From NCBI GenBank assembly GCA_966250335.1, contig CBINGZ010000024.1, positions 1-64,000 of the forward strand: a stretch of DNA of 64,000 bases, read 5' to 3'. The notes under the pieces are model-generated. The model saw only the letters and a list, made by a program, of their open reading frames with translations. It was not told where the DNA came from and ran no database searches. Below are positions 38,891 to 48,800 of this stretch, one piece after another (position 1 is the stretch's first letter; every line of letters begins with the position of its first letter). The DNA comes from OLB7 sp966250335. Lineage in GTDB: Bacteria; Bacteroidota; Ignavibacteria; OLB7. The position numbers were made by a program, and so were the translations under genes.

Positions 38891-41860
38891 ATGAGAACAC
38901 TGTTGTTGGTCTCACTTTTCGGTATGCTTGCCTGCGCGGCAACGCTCGATGCGCAGACGTACAAGGCCACATACGTCACAAAGCTTTATCTGCAGGGATC
39001 AGCGTCGCCGGTGAAGCCTCTGACGCTCGAAGCGCCGCTCCTCACGACTCCCTACACGCTGACCTTCCCCGCGAACGACGGTGATCCGGATCAGCTCCTT
39101 CAGACCGACGGCTCCGGCAACCTGGTCTGGGCGTCGGCCGCCAGCGCTCTGCTTCCGTTCGGGGAATCGATGGGGGATGCGGGTATCCTGATGGATATCA
39201 CGAACACTGGAACCGGTGCCGTGGCGCAGTTCGAGATCAGCAACGCCTCGAGCACCGCGAACGCGCTGACCGCGATCACCAACGGCACCGGTCTGGCGAT
39301 CCTTGCCAACGGCGGCGTCCAGGTCACCAACGGCAATCTGTCGCTGACCGGCACCGGCGCCGCCGGTGAGCTCCGGCTGCACGAGGAGTCGGGGGGACCC
39401 GATTACACGGCGCTGAAGGCGCAGAATCAGTTCGGGGAGGACATCACCTACACCATGCCGGCGACCAACGGCTCGGCGGGACAGGTGCTCTCCGTCGCCT
39501 CCTCGCCGGCTCCGACCTCCACGGCGGCCACGCTCCACTGGACGACCCCGCAGGGGGGGCTCACGCTCCCGTATACACAGACGGTCGGCGCCGCCGCGCC
39601 CCTCTTCACGCTGAGGAACTCCGATGCCGCGACCGGCGGCGCCGGGTTGTTCGCGATCACCAACGCGGCCAACTCCGGCATCGCGCTCGAGGCGGTCACC
39701 GGCGGCGCCGGCTTCGCGTTCTCCGCGACCGCCACGGGAAGCGGCGGCGGCGCATCGATCCAGACCGGGTCGACCGGGACCGGAGCCGCGGGGGCGTTCC
39801 AGAACTTCAACACGGCCAACGTCAGCTCGACCCTTCAGGTCTCGACCAACGGCGTCGGTGACGCCTTCTCGGTGTTGACGAACGGCGCCGGCGACGCTGG
39901 GAGCTTCGCGATCGGGAATGCCGCCAGCAACAGCGCTGCCGTCATCGGCTTCACCAGCGGCATAGGGAACGCGGGCCGTTTCCAGATCGGCAACGCCGCC
40001 AGCGGAGCCGCCGCTCTGGTGGCGCAGACCGACGGCGCCGGCCCGGCGTTCCTGACGATCGGGGGCGCCGAGATCACCGACGGAAATCTGACGGTGGGGA
40101 ACACGGGGACCGCCGGCCAGCTTCGCATGGAAGAGCCGGGAGGGGGGGAGTACACGGCGCTGGTGGCACAGGCCCAGTCTGACAACATCACCTACACGCT
40201 GCCGGCGACCAACGGCTCGGCGGGACAGGCCCTGCTCCTCACCGGCTCGCCGACGGCAACCGCCGGCACTCTGACATGGGGGAACGTAACGGCGGCGCTT
40301 CAGCTCCCCCTGTCGCAGTCGACAGGCGCTTCGACGACGCTGTTCGATCTCACCAACTCAGGCGCCGGGGGGGCGGGATCGTTCGAGATCACAGGCGTGG
40401 GAAGCTCGAGCGCCGCTCTGAAGGCCGGGACCAGCGGCGTCGGTCCGGCGCTCTACGCGAGCACGACCGGCAACGGGGAGGCGGCCGAGTTCGAGAACCT
40501 GAATCCGGCGAACAGCGCCGCGACCGTCACAGTCAAAAGCGGCGGAGGTTTCGGCGATGCCCTGTACGTGAGCACGAGCGGCTACGGAGAGGCGGGTGAG
40601 TTCGAGATCGACAATCCGGTCAGTTCGGCGAGCGCTCTCAAGGCAGTCACCTCGGGGACGGGAAAGGCGATCGAGGCGAGGGGGCAGGTGGAGATTTCCG
40701 ACGGCAATCTCTCGCTGACCAATAGAGGGAACACTGCGGGCCAGGTGCGACTCTACGAGGCCGACGGCGACGGTCACGACTACACGGCGCTCGTCGCGCA
40801 GGCGCAGGCGGGCGACATCACCTACACGCTGCCGGCGACCAACGGCTCGGCCGGACAGGCCCTGCTCCTCACCGGTTCGCCGACGGCAACCGCCGGTACC
40901 CTGGCATGGGGGAACATAACGGCGGGAGCGCTTCAGCTCCCCTTGTCGCAGTCGGCGAGCGTGGCGACGGCGATGCTCGATCTCACCAATTCCGGCGCCG
41001 GAAGCGCGGGATCGTTCGAGATCACAGGCGTCGGAAGCTCGAGCGCCGCTCTGAAGGCCGGGACCAGCGGCGTCGGTCCGGCGCTCTACGCGAGCACGAC
41101 CGGCAACGGGGAGGCGGCCGAGTTCGAGAACCTGAATCCGGCGAACAGCGCCGCGACCGTCACAGTCAAAAGCGGCGGAGGTTTCGGCGATGCCCTGTAC
41201 GTGAGCACGAGCGGCTACGGAGAGGCGGGTGAATTCGAGATCGACAATCCGATCAGCACGGCGAGCGCTCTCAAAGCGGTCACCTCGGGCACAGGGAGGG
41301 CGATCGAGGCGAGGGGGCCGGTGGAGATTTCCGACGGGAATCTCTCGCTGACCAACAGGGGAAACACCGCGGGCCAGGTACGACTTTACGAGGCCGACGG
41401 CGACGGTCACAGCTACGTGGGGCTGAAGGCGCCGGCGCTCCCGGGGGATGTCGCTCTGACGCTCCCCGCCGGCGACGGCAACAACGGAGATATCCTGGTG
41501 ACCGACGGATCGGGCGTTCTCTCCTGGGCGCCGCCGGGGGCCACCGTCGTGACGACGGCCCCCGTCACCTCCGGAGCGCAGGGAACCGTGACGATCGGCA
41601 GCGGCAACTATATCCGGTTCAGCGGCGCCACCGGAGCGTTCAGCGTCGACGGCTTCACGGGGGGAGTCGACGGTCGCGTCATCTATGTGTACAACACCAG
41701 CGCGCAGAACATGACGCTCAACCTCAACAGCGCCGCCACGGCCTCCAACGGCGTCAACACGTTGAGCGCTCTGAACGTCTCGACCGTGGGGGAGGGAGCG
41801 TTCACACTTATCTATGACGCCGGAATATCGCGATGGGTGCTGTTGAACATCATCAACTGA
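38891..41860 (+). CDS. Large secreted repetitive protein (fibre-like)
   Basis: A 989-residue protein with a signal peptide (MRTLLLVSLFGMLACAATLDAQ). It is very rich in Gly, Ala, Ser, Thr and Asn. Repeated short blocks include DYTALxAQ, DITYTLPATNGSAGQxLL, LDLTNSGAGGAGSFEI, SSAALKAGTSGVGPALYAS and EISDGNLSLTNRGN. This composition and the block ITYTLPATNGSAGQ recall phage tail-fibre-like and predicted surface proteins of Bacteroidota; the blocks probably form a beta-helix or stalk. A C-terminal domain from about residue 895 is distinct (GNYIRFSGATGAFSVDGF to WVLLNIIN). No sorting domain of the NP type is seen. Two near-identical 630-bp units occur near the 3' half, marked separately. Confidence 0.8.
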   Translation: MRTLLLVSLFGMLACAATLDAQTYKATYVTKLYLQGSASPVKPLTLEAPLLTTPYTLTFPANDGDPDQLLQTDGSGNLVWASAASALLPFGESMGDAGILMDITNTGTGAVAQFEISNASSTANALTAITNGTGLAILANGGVQVTNGNLSLTGTGAAGELRLHEESGGPDYTALKAQNQFGEDITYTMPATNGSAGQVLSVASSPAPTSTAATLHWTTPQGGLTLPYTQTVGAAAPLFTLRNSDAATGGAGLFAITNAANSGIALEAVTGGAGFAFSATATGSGGGASIQTGSTGTGAAGAFQNFNTANVSSTLQVSTNGVGDAFSVLTNGAGDAGSFAIGNAASNSAAVIGFTSGIGNAGRFQIGNAASGAAALVAQTDGAGPAFLTIGGAEITDGNLTVGNTGTAGQLRMEEPGGGEYTALVAQAQSDNITYTLPATNGSAGQALLLTGSPTATAGTLTWGNVTAALQLPLSQSTGASTTLFDLTNSGAGGAGSFEITGVGSSSAALKAGTSGVGPALYASTTGNGEAAEFENLNPANSAATVTVKSGGGFGDALYVSTSGYGEAGEFEIDNPVSSASALKAVTSGTGKAIEARGQVEISDGNLSLTNRGNTAGQVRLYEADGDGHDYTALVAQAQAGDITYTLPATNGSAGQALLLTGSPTATAGTLAWGNITAGALQLPLSQSASVATAMLDLTNSGAGSAGSFEITGVGSSSAALKAGTSGVGPALYASTTGNGEAAEFENLNPANSAATVTVKSGGGFGDALYVSTSGYGEAGEFEIDNPISTASALKAVTSGTGRAIEARGPVEISDGNLSLTNRGNTAGQVRLYEADGDGHSYVGLKAPALPGDVALTLPAGDGNNGDILVTDGSGVLSWAPPGATVVTTAPVTSGAQGTVTIGSGNYIRFSGATGAFSVDGFTGGVDGRVIYVYNTSAQNMTLNLNSAATASNGVNTLSALNVSTVGEGAFTLIYDAGISRWVLLNIIN
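40191..40820 (+). repeat. 630-bp internal repeat, unit A
   Basis: Unit of about 210 residues starting YTLPATNGSAGQ. A stretch of about 200 bp (40400-40599) appears identical to 41033-41232 in unit B. Confidence 0.75.
40821..41443 (+). repeat. 630-bp internal repeat, unit B
   Basis: Second tandem copy; it carries one extra codon near its start and diverges after GDGHSYVGLKAP. Near-identity at synonymous positions points to recent duplication or gene conversion. Confidence 0.75.
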
Positions 41861-41901
41861 AACGCTCGCGATCCGGCGCATGAGGTGTAAATTCCGTCCC
41901 G

Positions 41902-43299
41902 ATGAACTACCTGTTTCGATACCTCAGCATGCTTCGACCCCAGGAGGTCGAGGCGCTCGATGAGCTCCGGGTCACACCGCGGGAGCGGGACACGCTGAAC
42001 GAACTTATCTCGTTGCGATCCTTCCCCGACGCTTCCAAGGCGCAGGTCATGGAACGCCTCGGGATGAACGGTTCGATGTTCGACAAGACCTGTTCGACGC
42101 TGCTGCGGGGGATTCTGGAGAGGGCGGTGCCGGAAGGGGGAGTGAGCCTGCTGGAACATCTTGTCGAGCGGGCGATCTATGATCTGCTTCTGCATGAGAT
42201 GAGACGGCAGGAGAAGGAGGCGATCGCGGCCGGAGACGACGAGATCCTGAAACGGTTCTACGCCGATGCGTTCAGAGTGGTCCATCTGCGGTTCAGCAGC
42301 GAGTACCCGGAGCGTCTGGGTCGCCAGATCGCCGTCCGATACCGTCGGCTCGATCCGTCGCCGGACACTCTCATCTACACCGAGGCGCGGCTCTCCGCCA
42401 TGGCGATCTGGAAGGAGGCGTCGCGGCGGACCGGGGACGGGACGCGGGAGCGACTGGAGCGGAGGCTGCGCCGCAACGACAGGCGGATCACCGAATCGAC
42501 GGGGCCGATAGCACGGTTCATTCAGTTGAAATCGTGGCTGATCTACTACGGCCAGCTCAAGCGCGACCCCGAGAGCCGCATGGCAGTGCTCCGTGAGTCT
42601 GCACGGCTCTGCGATGCCCACCCCGACGTTCTGACGCGCGAGGATAAGGTCCTCACGCTCTGTCAGCTCGCCGAGGAGCATTACTATTACAAGACCGATC
42701 TGGTCACGCCGCTGCTGATGTATCGTGAGCTGTACGAACTCTATCCGGAGGAGCTGAGGAAGGAGGATTACCACACCTTCAAGTTCATCCAGCTCAGCAC
42801 GATCAACGGCGACTACGGGACGGCTGAGGATCTTCTGGTGCGATATTTCGGTCAGGCCGCGAACCTTGTGGTGCACGGCGGCGGACGTTCGAAGGATGTG
42901 GCGCTCCTCTGGACCAAGCTCCGGCTGATGCAGGGGCGTACCGAGGAGGCTCGAAAGCATCTGGACGATGCGGTGCTCCTCAACCAGAAGGGGTTCTATT
43001 TTCAGTTCGAGGTGGAATGCCGGATGCTTCATTCGGTCATCTCCTTTCTCGAGGGGAATTTCGAGATCATCGAACAGCGGTTCCCCGCGCATATCAAGTT
43101 CCTCCGCTCGAAAGGGGCCACCTACAAAACATCGCGATATTATCCCTGGTTCTTCAAACTGATGGTCGCGTTCATCGACGAGCGGACGACCGGAAGGAAG
43201 CTCTCCCCATCGCTCACCAGAAAATTCGAGGAATTCATGGAAGGCCCCGCCGCCCAGTACGGCATGCTGCTGAGAAAAATGAGGGGAATGGAGCGGTGA
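41902..43299 (+). CDS. Alpha-helical repeat protein of unknown function
   Basis: A 465-residue cytosolic protein without a signal peptide or membrane helix. The N-terminus (LRVTPRERDTLNELISL) is followed by a run of helix pairs resembling degenerate TPR or SEL1-like units (LLMYRELYELYPEELRKEDYHTFKF, LLWTKLRLMQGRTEEARKHLDDAVLLNQKG). No family recognised with confidence. It starts 41 bp after the fibre-like gene on the same strand, so the two may share a transcript. Confidence 0.7.
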   Translation: MNYLFRYLSMLRPQEVEALDELRVTPRERDTLNELISLRSFPDASKAQVMERLGMNGSMFDKTCSTLLRGILERAVPEGGVSLLEHLVERAIYDLLLHEMRRQEKEAIAAGDDEILKRFYADAFRVVHLRFSSEYPERLGRQIAVRYRRLDPSPDTLIYTEARLSAMAIWKEASRRTGDGTRERLERRLRRNDRRITESTGPIARFIQLKSWLIYYGQLKRDPESRMAVLRESARLCDAHPDVLTREDKVLTLCQLAEEHYYYKTDLVTPLLMYRELYELYPEELRKEDYHTFKFIQLSTINGDYGTAEDLLVRYFGQAANLVVHGGGRSKDVALLWTKLRLMQGRTEEARKHLDDAVLLNQKGFYFQFEVECRMLHSVISFLEGNFEIIEQRFPAHIKFLRSKGATYKTSRYYPWFFKLMVAFIDERTTGRKLSPSLTRKFEEFMEGPAAQYGMLLRKMRGMER

Positions 43300-43413
43300 G
43301 GATGGGGCAGACATTTCGGCCATTCCGTCCGGTCATTCCGCTCGGTCATTCCGTTGCATTGGCTCCCGAAGGGAGCACCCATTGGTAGCCAAAGACGATT
43401 CTTTGTTGTCTTG

Positions 43414-43481
43414 AAGCGCCGAAGGTGCGTACCAGTCCTCAGCCGCGCGAGAACGAAGAATGGTACGCACCTTCGGCGCTT
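43414..43481. repeat. Perfect 21-bp inverted repeat in intergenic DNA
   Basis: Arms AAGCGCCGAAGGTGCGTACC plus A (43414-43434) and its exact complement (43461-43481), 26-base loop. The flanking spacer 43300-43551 also contains GGTCATTCCG twice and TCCCGAAGGGAGC. The arm sequence looks like an interspersed intergenic repeat family seen in several environmental phyla. No gene is recognised here. Confidence 0.7.
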
Positions 43482-43551
43482 ACGATGAATTGGGAAATGT
43501 CGCGGCTACAAATGGTTCGCCCCTTCGAGGCTCATTGCAGTGAGAATGTCA

Positions 43552-44484
43552 TCATTCCGGTTCCGATACGATCCATGATGCCCGTGTGGCGAGGACGTCG
43601 TGGGGTTTGTTGAGGAAGCGGGGATCGAGCCTGAAACCGGGGCTGGTGAGCGCGTCGAGGATCGTAACGTCGATATCGGGTTGATCGATCACGATGTTGT
43701 GGCCGCACGCGTGGAAGAGGGCGAGCATGTCGTCCACCCGGAGCCGGTTCGCGTACATGTAGCGGTTTCCCGCGATCCGCTCCCATTCCCTGTCGCTGAA
43801 CCGGAGAAAATTGACGGGGGAGATCGACGTGTCGGAATGCGAGAAATGATCGCTGTAGTCGACGAGATGGACGAAGAGCCCGTGGCGGGCCGCCGTGCGG
43901 TTTCCCTCCCTCAGAATCCCCTTCAGATGATCGACGGGAATATGTTCCAGAACGCTGCACGACAGATGCAGATCGATGGAGCGGTCGGGAAGATCGAGGG
44001 AGGATGCGTCGGCCCGGGGGCGGTAATCGATACGGCAGAGACGGAGCAGGCCGTCGAGCCGCCAGTCGCGCTCGGCCAGGTCGAGCAGGGCGGCGAAGCG
44101 GGCTTCGTCGAGCAGGGGGCCGAAGAGCCGCGCGATCTGCTCCGGATGCTCCACGATATATTCGATGTCGCGCCGCACCAGCGATTCCTTCAGATAGGGA
44201 TGCAGATCGACCGTCACGATCTGCTCCGCGCCCGCCAGCCAGAGGGTGATCGGAACGTTCAGCCGCCTTCCCGTGCCGATTTCAAGAACTCTGCTCCGCC
44301 ACTGCGTCCTTCCGGCCCGTGCCGCCATCCTGCAGATCTCCACACCTGTCGATATCCCGGCGACTGGATCGATCTCCCGCAGTCCGCCGAACCGTCGCTG
44401 AAGCTGATAATATATCGCATGAGAAATACCCGACGGAAGGAACGCGACGGCGTTCTGAATACGAGCCTTTGTCGTCCAGTTCAT
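43552..44484 (-). CDS. SAM-dependent methyltransferase
   Basis: A 310-residue class I methyltransferase. The SAM-binding strand-loop is SRVLEIGTGRRLNVPITLWLAG near residue 66, with the acidic end of strand 2 in IVTVDLHPYLKE. Residues DLPDRSIDLHLSCSVLEHIPVDHL match motif III/IV of small-molecule or lipid/sugar methyltransferases (DxSVDxxxSxSVLEHI). No signal peptide. Substrate not predictable. Convergent spacing to the helical-repeat gene is filled by the inverted repeat at 43414-43481. Confidence 0.8.
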   Translation of the reverse strand: MNWTTKARIQNAVAFLPSGISHAIYYQLQRRFGGLREIDPVAGISTGVEICRMAARAGRTQWRSRVLEIGTGRRLNVPITLWLAGAEQIVTVDLHPYLKESLVRRDIEYIVEHPEQIARLFGPLLDEARFAALLDLAERDWRLDGLLRLCRIDYRPRADASSLDLPDRSIDLHLSCSVLEHIPVDHLKGILREGNRTAARHGLFVHLVDYSDHFSHSDTSISPVNFLRFSDREWERIAGNRYMYANRLRVDDMLALFHACGHNIVIDQPDIDVTILDALTSPGFRLDPRFLNKPHDVLATRASWIVSEPE

Positions 44485-44566
44485 GAATCCGATATGTTGT
44501 GTGGTGCGCCGTTCGGGGGCGGTCGATTCTGGCCGGGTTGTCCCGTGGGCGTTCGGTCAATATGCG

Positions 44567-44599
44567 GTTACGCCGGATAGACACACTATCCGGCGTAAC
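44567..44599 (-). terminator. Terminator-like hairpin
   Basis: Perfect 14-bp arms GTTACGCCGGATAG and complement with a 5-base loop, 38 bp after the stop of the minus-strand TPR gene. No long T-run. Confidence 0.65.
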
Positions 44600-44636
44600 T
44601 TCTCACCTGCACAAGGAGATCGGAGGATCGGCGGCG

Positions 44637-45665
44637 TTACTTCCCGATCGTCAATGATTCCATGGCGACCTTGAATATCGTATCGTATTCCCGCCACAGC
44701 ACGGAAGGGGCCTCCAGCGTCACGGTCACGATATCATCATTGTGACCGAGCACGACATCATACATCCTGATACGATGCACAGAGGGGTGCGGCCGGAATT
44801 CTATGTCGCGAACGATCCCCGTGAAATCGCCGACGGTGATCTCCCGTGTGGAGATCACCTTGAACTCCGGATATTTCTCCGCAGCCTTCTCGTTCAGCGC
44901 CGTCCAGAACCCGACCAGGAACTCGCCGTCCGGCTGTACCCCGGCGAACGTCTTCGACATTCCCCGCAGACGGCGGATCGTGGCTCCCACCATGAACTGG
45001 TCGCTCTCCTTCTCGACCCTCTGCATCGACACGAACATGTTGAGCGTCTTGCCGTCGTCGACCGTGCGGGGGAACCATTCCTTCGGAAGCTTCAGTGCGA
45101 TATTCTCCTCATCGTCCGTGAAGAGCTTCTTCTCGCCGCTCTGCAGTCCGAACCCGACCATCGTCAGCAGCTCGCGCACCCGTTCGGTCGTCTGGCCGGA
45201 GCCCGAGATACGGAGGACCGTCAGCAGGTCCGCGACAGCCTCGGGGACGGCGCCGGTCATCAGTCTGGTCTGCCCGCGCATGTACCAGAATCCGGCGTCG
45301 GTGCTGTCGAGCATGATCGCCGCGGTGTAGTCGATGATCGCCCCCTGATAATCCTTCCCTTCCAGCAGGACCGACCCTCTGGCGGCGTAGACGGCCGCGT
45401 TCTTCGGGTTCAGTTCGAGCACCGCGTTGAGTTCCTCGTGCGCCTTCTCCAGCTCCTTCATTCCAAGGTGGCAGAGGGCGCGGCCGTGGAGGGCCGGCTC
45501 ATCCTTCGGGTTCGCCGCGAGAACCTTTTCGTAGATGGCGAGGGCGGCGGGAAAATTCTTCATCGCCAGAGCCTGGTCCGCCTGCGTCAGCAGTACCAGC
45601 CGATCCTGGGCATGAGCGGTCGCGGCCGCCGTCAGAAGCGAGAGGAGAAGAAATCGTTTGAGCAT
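44637..45665 (-). CDS. Exported TPR protein
   Basis: A 342-residue protein with a signal peptide (MLKRFLLLSLLTAAATAHAQ). Residues about 24-160 hold three or four TPR units: ALAMKNFPAALAIYEKVLAANPKDEPALHGRALCHLG, KAHEELNAVLELNPKNAAVYAARGSVLL, YQGAIIDYTAAIMLDSTDAGFWYMRGQTRL. The C-terminal 150 residues are a beta-rich domain (LKLPKEWFPR, EFKVISTREITVGDFTGIVRDIEF) of unknown family. Probably periplasmic. It is divergent from no close gene; the next upstream gene on this strand ends 159 bp away. Confidence 0.75.
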   Translation of the reverse strand: MLKRFLLLSLLTAAATAHAQDRLVLLTQADQALAMKNFPAALAIYEKVLAANPKDEPALHGRALCHLGMKELEKAHEELNAVLELNPKNAAVYAARGSVLLEGKDYQGAIIDYTAAIMLDSTDAGFWYMRGQTRLMTGAVPEAVADLLTVLRISGSGQTTERVRELLTMVGFGLQSGEKKLFTDDEENIALKLPKEWFPRTVDDGKTLNMFVSMQRVEKESDQFMVGATIRRLRGMSKTFAGVQPDGEFLVGFWTALNEKAAEKYPEFKVISTREITVGDFTGIVRDIEFRPHPSVHRIRMYDVVLGHNDDIVTVTLEAPSVLWREYDTIFKVAMESLTIGK

Positions 45666-45763
45666 AGAACATCGTGATTACCGGGCGGACCCGTGAGCAC
45701 ATGTCGCCCGGGTCTTTGCAAGAGTGCGAGGATAGTGAATTCCGGGATGATATCCTCGACCAT

Positions 45764-45799
45764 GAAAAAGGGGCGCCGCGGCAGCCGCGACGCCCCTTT
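45764..45799 (-). terminator. Intrinsic terminator of the large secreted-protein gene
   Basis: On the minus strand a GC-rich stem (CAAAGGGGCG on one side, CGCCCCTTTT on the other) is followed by TTTT, a textbook rho-independent terminator 25 bp after the stop. Confidence 0.85.
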
Positions 45800-45823
45800 G
45801 CCGATGACGATCTCGGCCGTCGT

Positions 45824-48800
45824 TTACTTCACCACCTTCATCGAACGGGCGAGGGTGACCCCATCCGCCGTGAGGCGATACATGTAGATGCCGCTCGGGA
45901 GGTGATCCACCCGGAACCGCACCGTGTGATCTCCCGCGGTCCTGTAGCCCGACTCCAGAACCTCGATCTCCGCGCCGCGACCGTCGAACAGACGGATCTC
46001 GACGTTCCCGTCACGCTCGATCCTGTAGCCGATCTCGGCGGTCTCGCGCGCCGGGTTCGGGCTCGACTGGCCGAGGCTCACCGAGCCGGTCGTCGTGGAG
46101 AGATCCTCGACTCCGCTGGTGAGGTTCTGCACCGACGTCCCTCCCGGACGGATCATCGTCGCGGCGCCGCCGAGGGTCACCTGCACGGAGCCGGTCGTGG
46201 AGTTGCTGTTGATGACGAGCGTGGCCGCGGAGGGTCCGCTGGAGATCGGACGGAACGTCACTTCAAGATGTTCCGTCTGTCCCGGCGCCAGGGTCAGCCT
46301 GGGGAGCCTTCCCAGCAGATAGTTGACGGCGCCCGGACCGGCGATCGTCGTGGTGCCGAGCGTCAGCGGGGCGCTGCCGTTGTTGGTCACCATCAGCCTC
46401 TGCCGTACCGACTTCCCGACCGGAACGGTCACTCCCTCGAACATCGCCGAGGGGCTGGCCGTCAGCGTCCGAATCAGAGCCTCGCCGTGCAGATTGACGA
46501 CGATCGTATCGGCCGACGAGGTGATCATCATCAGCTCCGCCGACCGGTCGCCCGGCAGGCTTCCCGGAGCCGGGGTGTGAATGACGTGGAACGGCACTTC
46601 GTCACCCGGCATGAACATCAGGGGGAGCGCCGGCCAGGGGTTCGCGGGGTCCATCGTGAACTCGGCCGCATCGGGGCCGGTGATCTCCATGCTCACGATC
46701 ATCTTCACCTCGCGCGAGGAGTTCTCCACCACCGCCTTGTTGCCGGAGCTTCCCGCGGCGTCGATGATGGTCGGAGCGAACGTGAGATCGATCGCTCTGA
46801 GACCTACCTTGCCGGTACCGTTCAGGTTCCAGTAGAAGGCTCCACGCTCGATTCCCGGCTCCCAGAGGGTGGAATCGTTCGTGCGCATCATGATCGTGGC
46901 GCGACGCGTGCCGCCGCGCGACGGCGAGAAGCGGAGCGTGATATCGGTGGAGTCGCCCGGCGCCAGAACGTAGTTCCCTTCCGTATCCTTCATCGCCTGG
47001 GCAAAGCCGCCGACGATGAAGAAGTCGCGGGTGTCGCCGCCGACCACGCGGAACGCGCTGGCCGAGACGCGCAGGTCGCACGAACCGGTGTTGTAGATCC
47101 GGATCGTGGTGTCGTGCGGCATGTGCAGATCGCCCGGGCCGAACGACACACCCTCAAGCGGCTTCCCTTCGATCGTCGTGGAGACGGAGGAGCCGATTCC
47201 CCTGCCGAAGAGGTCGACGGCCAGAAGTCCGTCGGTGACCGCGCCGCTCGGGTTGTTGCCGGTGAAGTTCAGCGCGTTGGTTCCGATGAACGCCCGGGCC
47301 AGGCGCTTGCCGGGAAGCTGGGCGACGAAGTTGAGATAGAAGGTCCGCGACTCGCCCGGCATCAGAACGATCGGGAACTGGAACGGAGCGTTCTCGGCGG
47401 CCGGCGCCATGCCGGGGCCGTCGGTCACGAAGTAGTCGTCGGCCGCCATCGCGTTCCCCATGAAGTCGCGCAGAAGCGGGAAGCGGGGGATACCCTGGCC
47501 GTAGATCGAATCGGTCAGGAAGAACGAGGCGCCGTTGACGTAGAGAGGATCGTTGCCGACGCTCTTGACCTTGATCTCCATGAAGCTGACCCCTTCGCCC
47601 GCGCACTCAAGCGCCTTGACGAAGAGATCGGACTTCTCGTCGATGACATTCCCCCCCGAGCTGAACTCGGCCCCGGCGCCGATCGTGATCGCCTCCACCG
47701 GGAAGGTGCGCGTCTCGCAGTCGCCGCTGACCGTCAGCAGCGCCTTGTACTGTCCGAAGCGGTTCGGCTTGAAGGTGAGGACCGGGGTGCTCGACTGTCC
47801 CCTTGCCAGCACCGCCGTCTTCGTGTTGAGCGTGTACTGTCCCGTGGGATCATCGAGCGTATAGGTCATCGTCACCGATCCCGCCGACGGGTTCGTCGAG
47901 GTGTTCGAGATCGTGAAGGGGGTGTAGGTCTTGGCGATGCCGTACTTCACCTGCTGTCCCTTCAGAAGAACCGAGCCGTTGTTCAGCGGGGAAACGCCGC
48001 CGCTGGCCGTGTTGCCGGCCCAGTTGAGGCGCGACGTTCCGACGGCGCCCAGGTTCAACTGGAAGGTCGAGCCGTTGTCGCCGATGGCGGTCAGGACCGC
48101 GGGGCGTGCGCCGATGCATCCCGGCGCGAAGGTGATCGTCGGCGTCACCGAGCCTCCCGGATCGAGCGCCGCCGTCGACGGCGAGATGACGTAGTCGGAA
48201 GCGTAGTCGCCGGTGATCACGAACGTGAACCTGATCGGGACGCACTTCGACGAGGTCGCGAGCGTGAACGGCTTGAAGCCGGTCGGCGTCCCGCGCTGGA
48301 CGCTCTTGTCTGCCAGGATGGTGGCGCCGCTGCTCATCGGGCCTTCAAGACCACCTTCGGCCACATTGCCGGTGAAGGTCGTGTTGCAGTAGAGCGGATC
48401 GAAGATGTAGACCGTGCCGGTGGGGATCGTGTTGATGGTGATATCGACGCCGACAGCCGCGACGTAGTCGACGCGCAGATCACCCTTCTTTCCGAAATAG
48501 AGGCTTGCGATATCCTTGGAGCTGACGCCGCCGCCGATCCTGGCGTTCGTGACCGTGCGCTGCGTCATGTTGCCGTAGTAGAACTCGACCCGGTTGAGCC
48601 CTTCGTACAGGCGGACCTGATACTTGAAGCTCTCGGCCTTGGTCGTCGCGTTGGTGGGACGGGTCTCCCACTGCACCGTCATGACCTGGCTCCCCGGCTT
48701 GCCGGTGAGGAGATAGGTCACCCCGGTGTTGATCGTGGACTGGTTGTCCCAGAACGGGGCGATGACGGGATAGGTGCTCGACTTCTCCAGCATCTCGTCC

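Noticed and set aside
40358..41881. 507-residue minus-strand frame opposite the fibre-like gene
   Set aside because: Shadow of the repetitive coding sequence; its own repeats merely mirror it.
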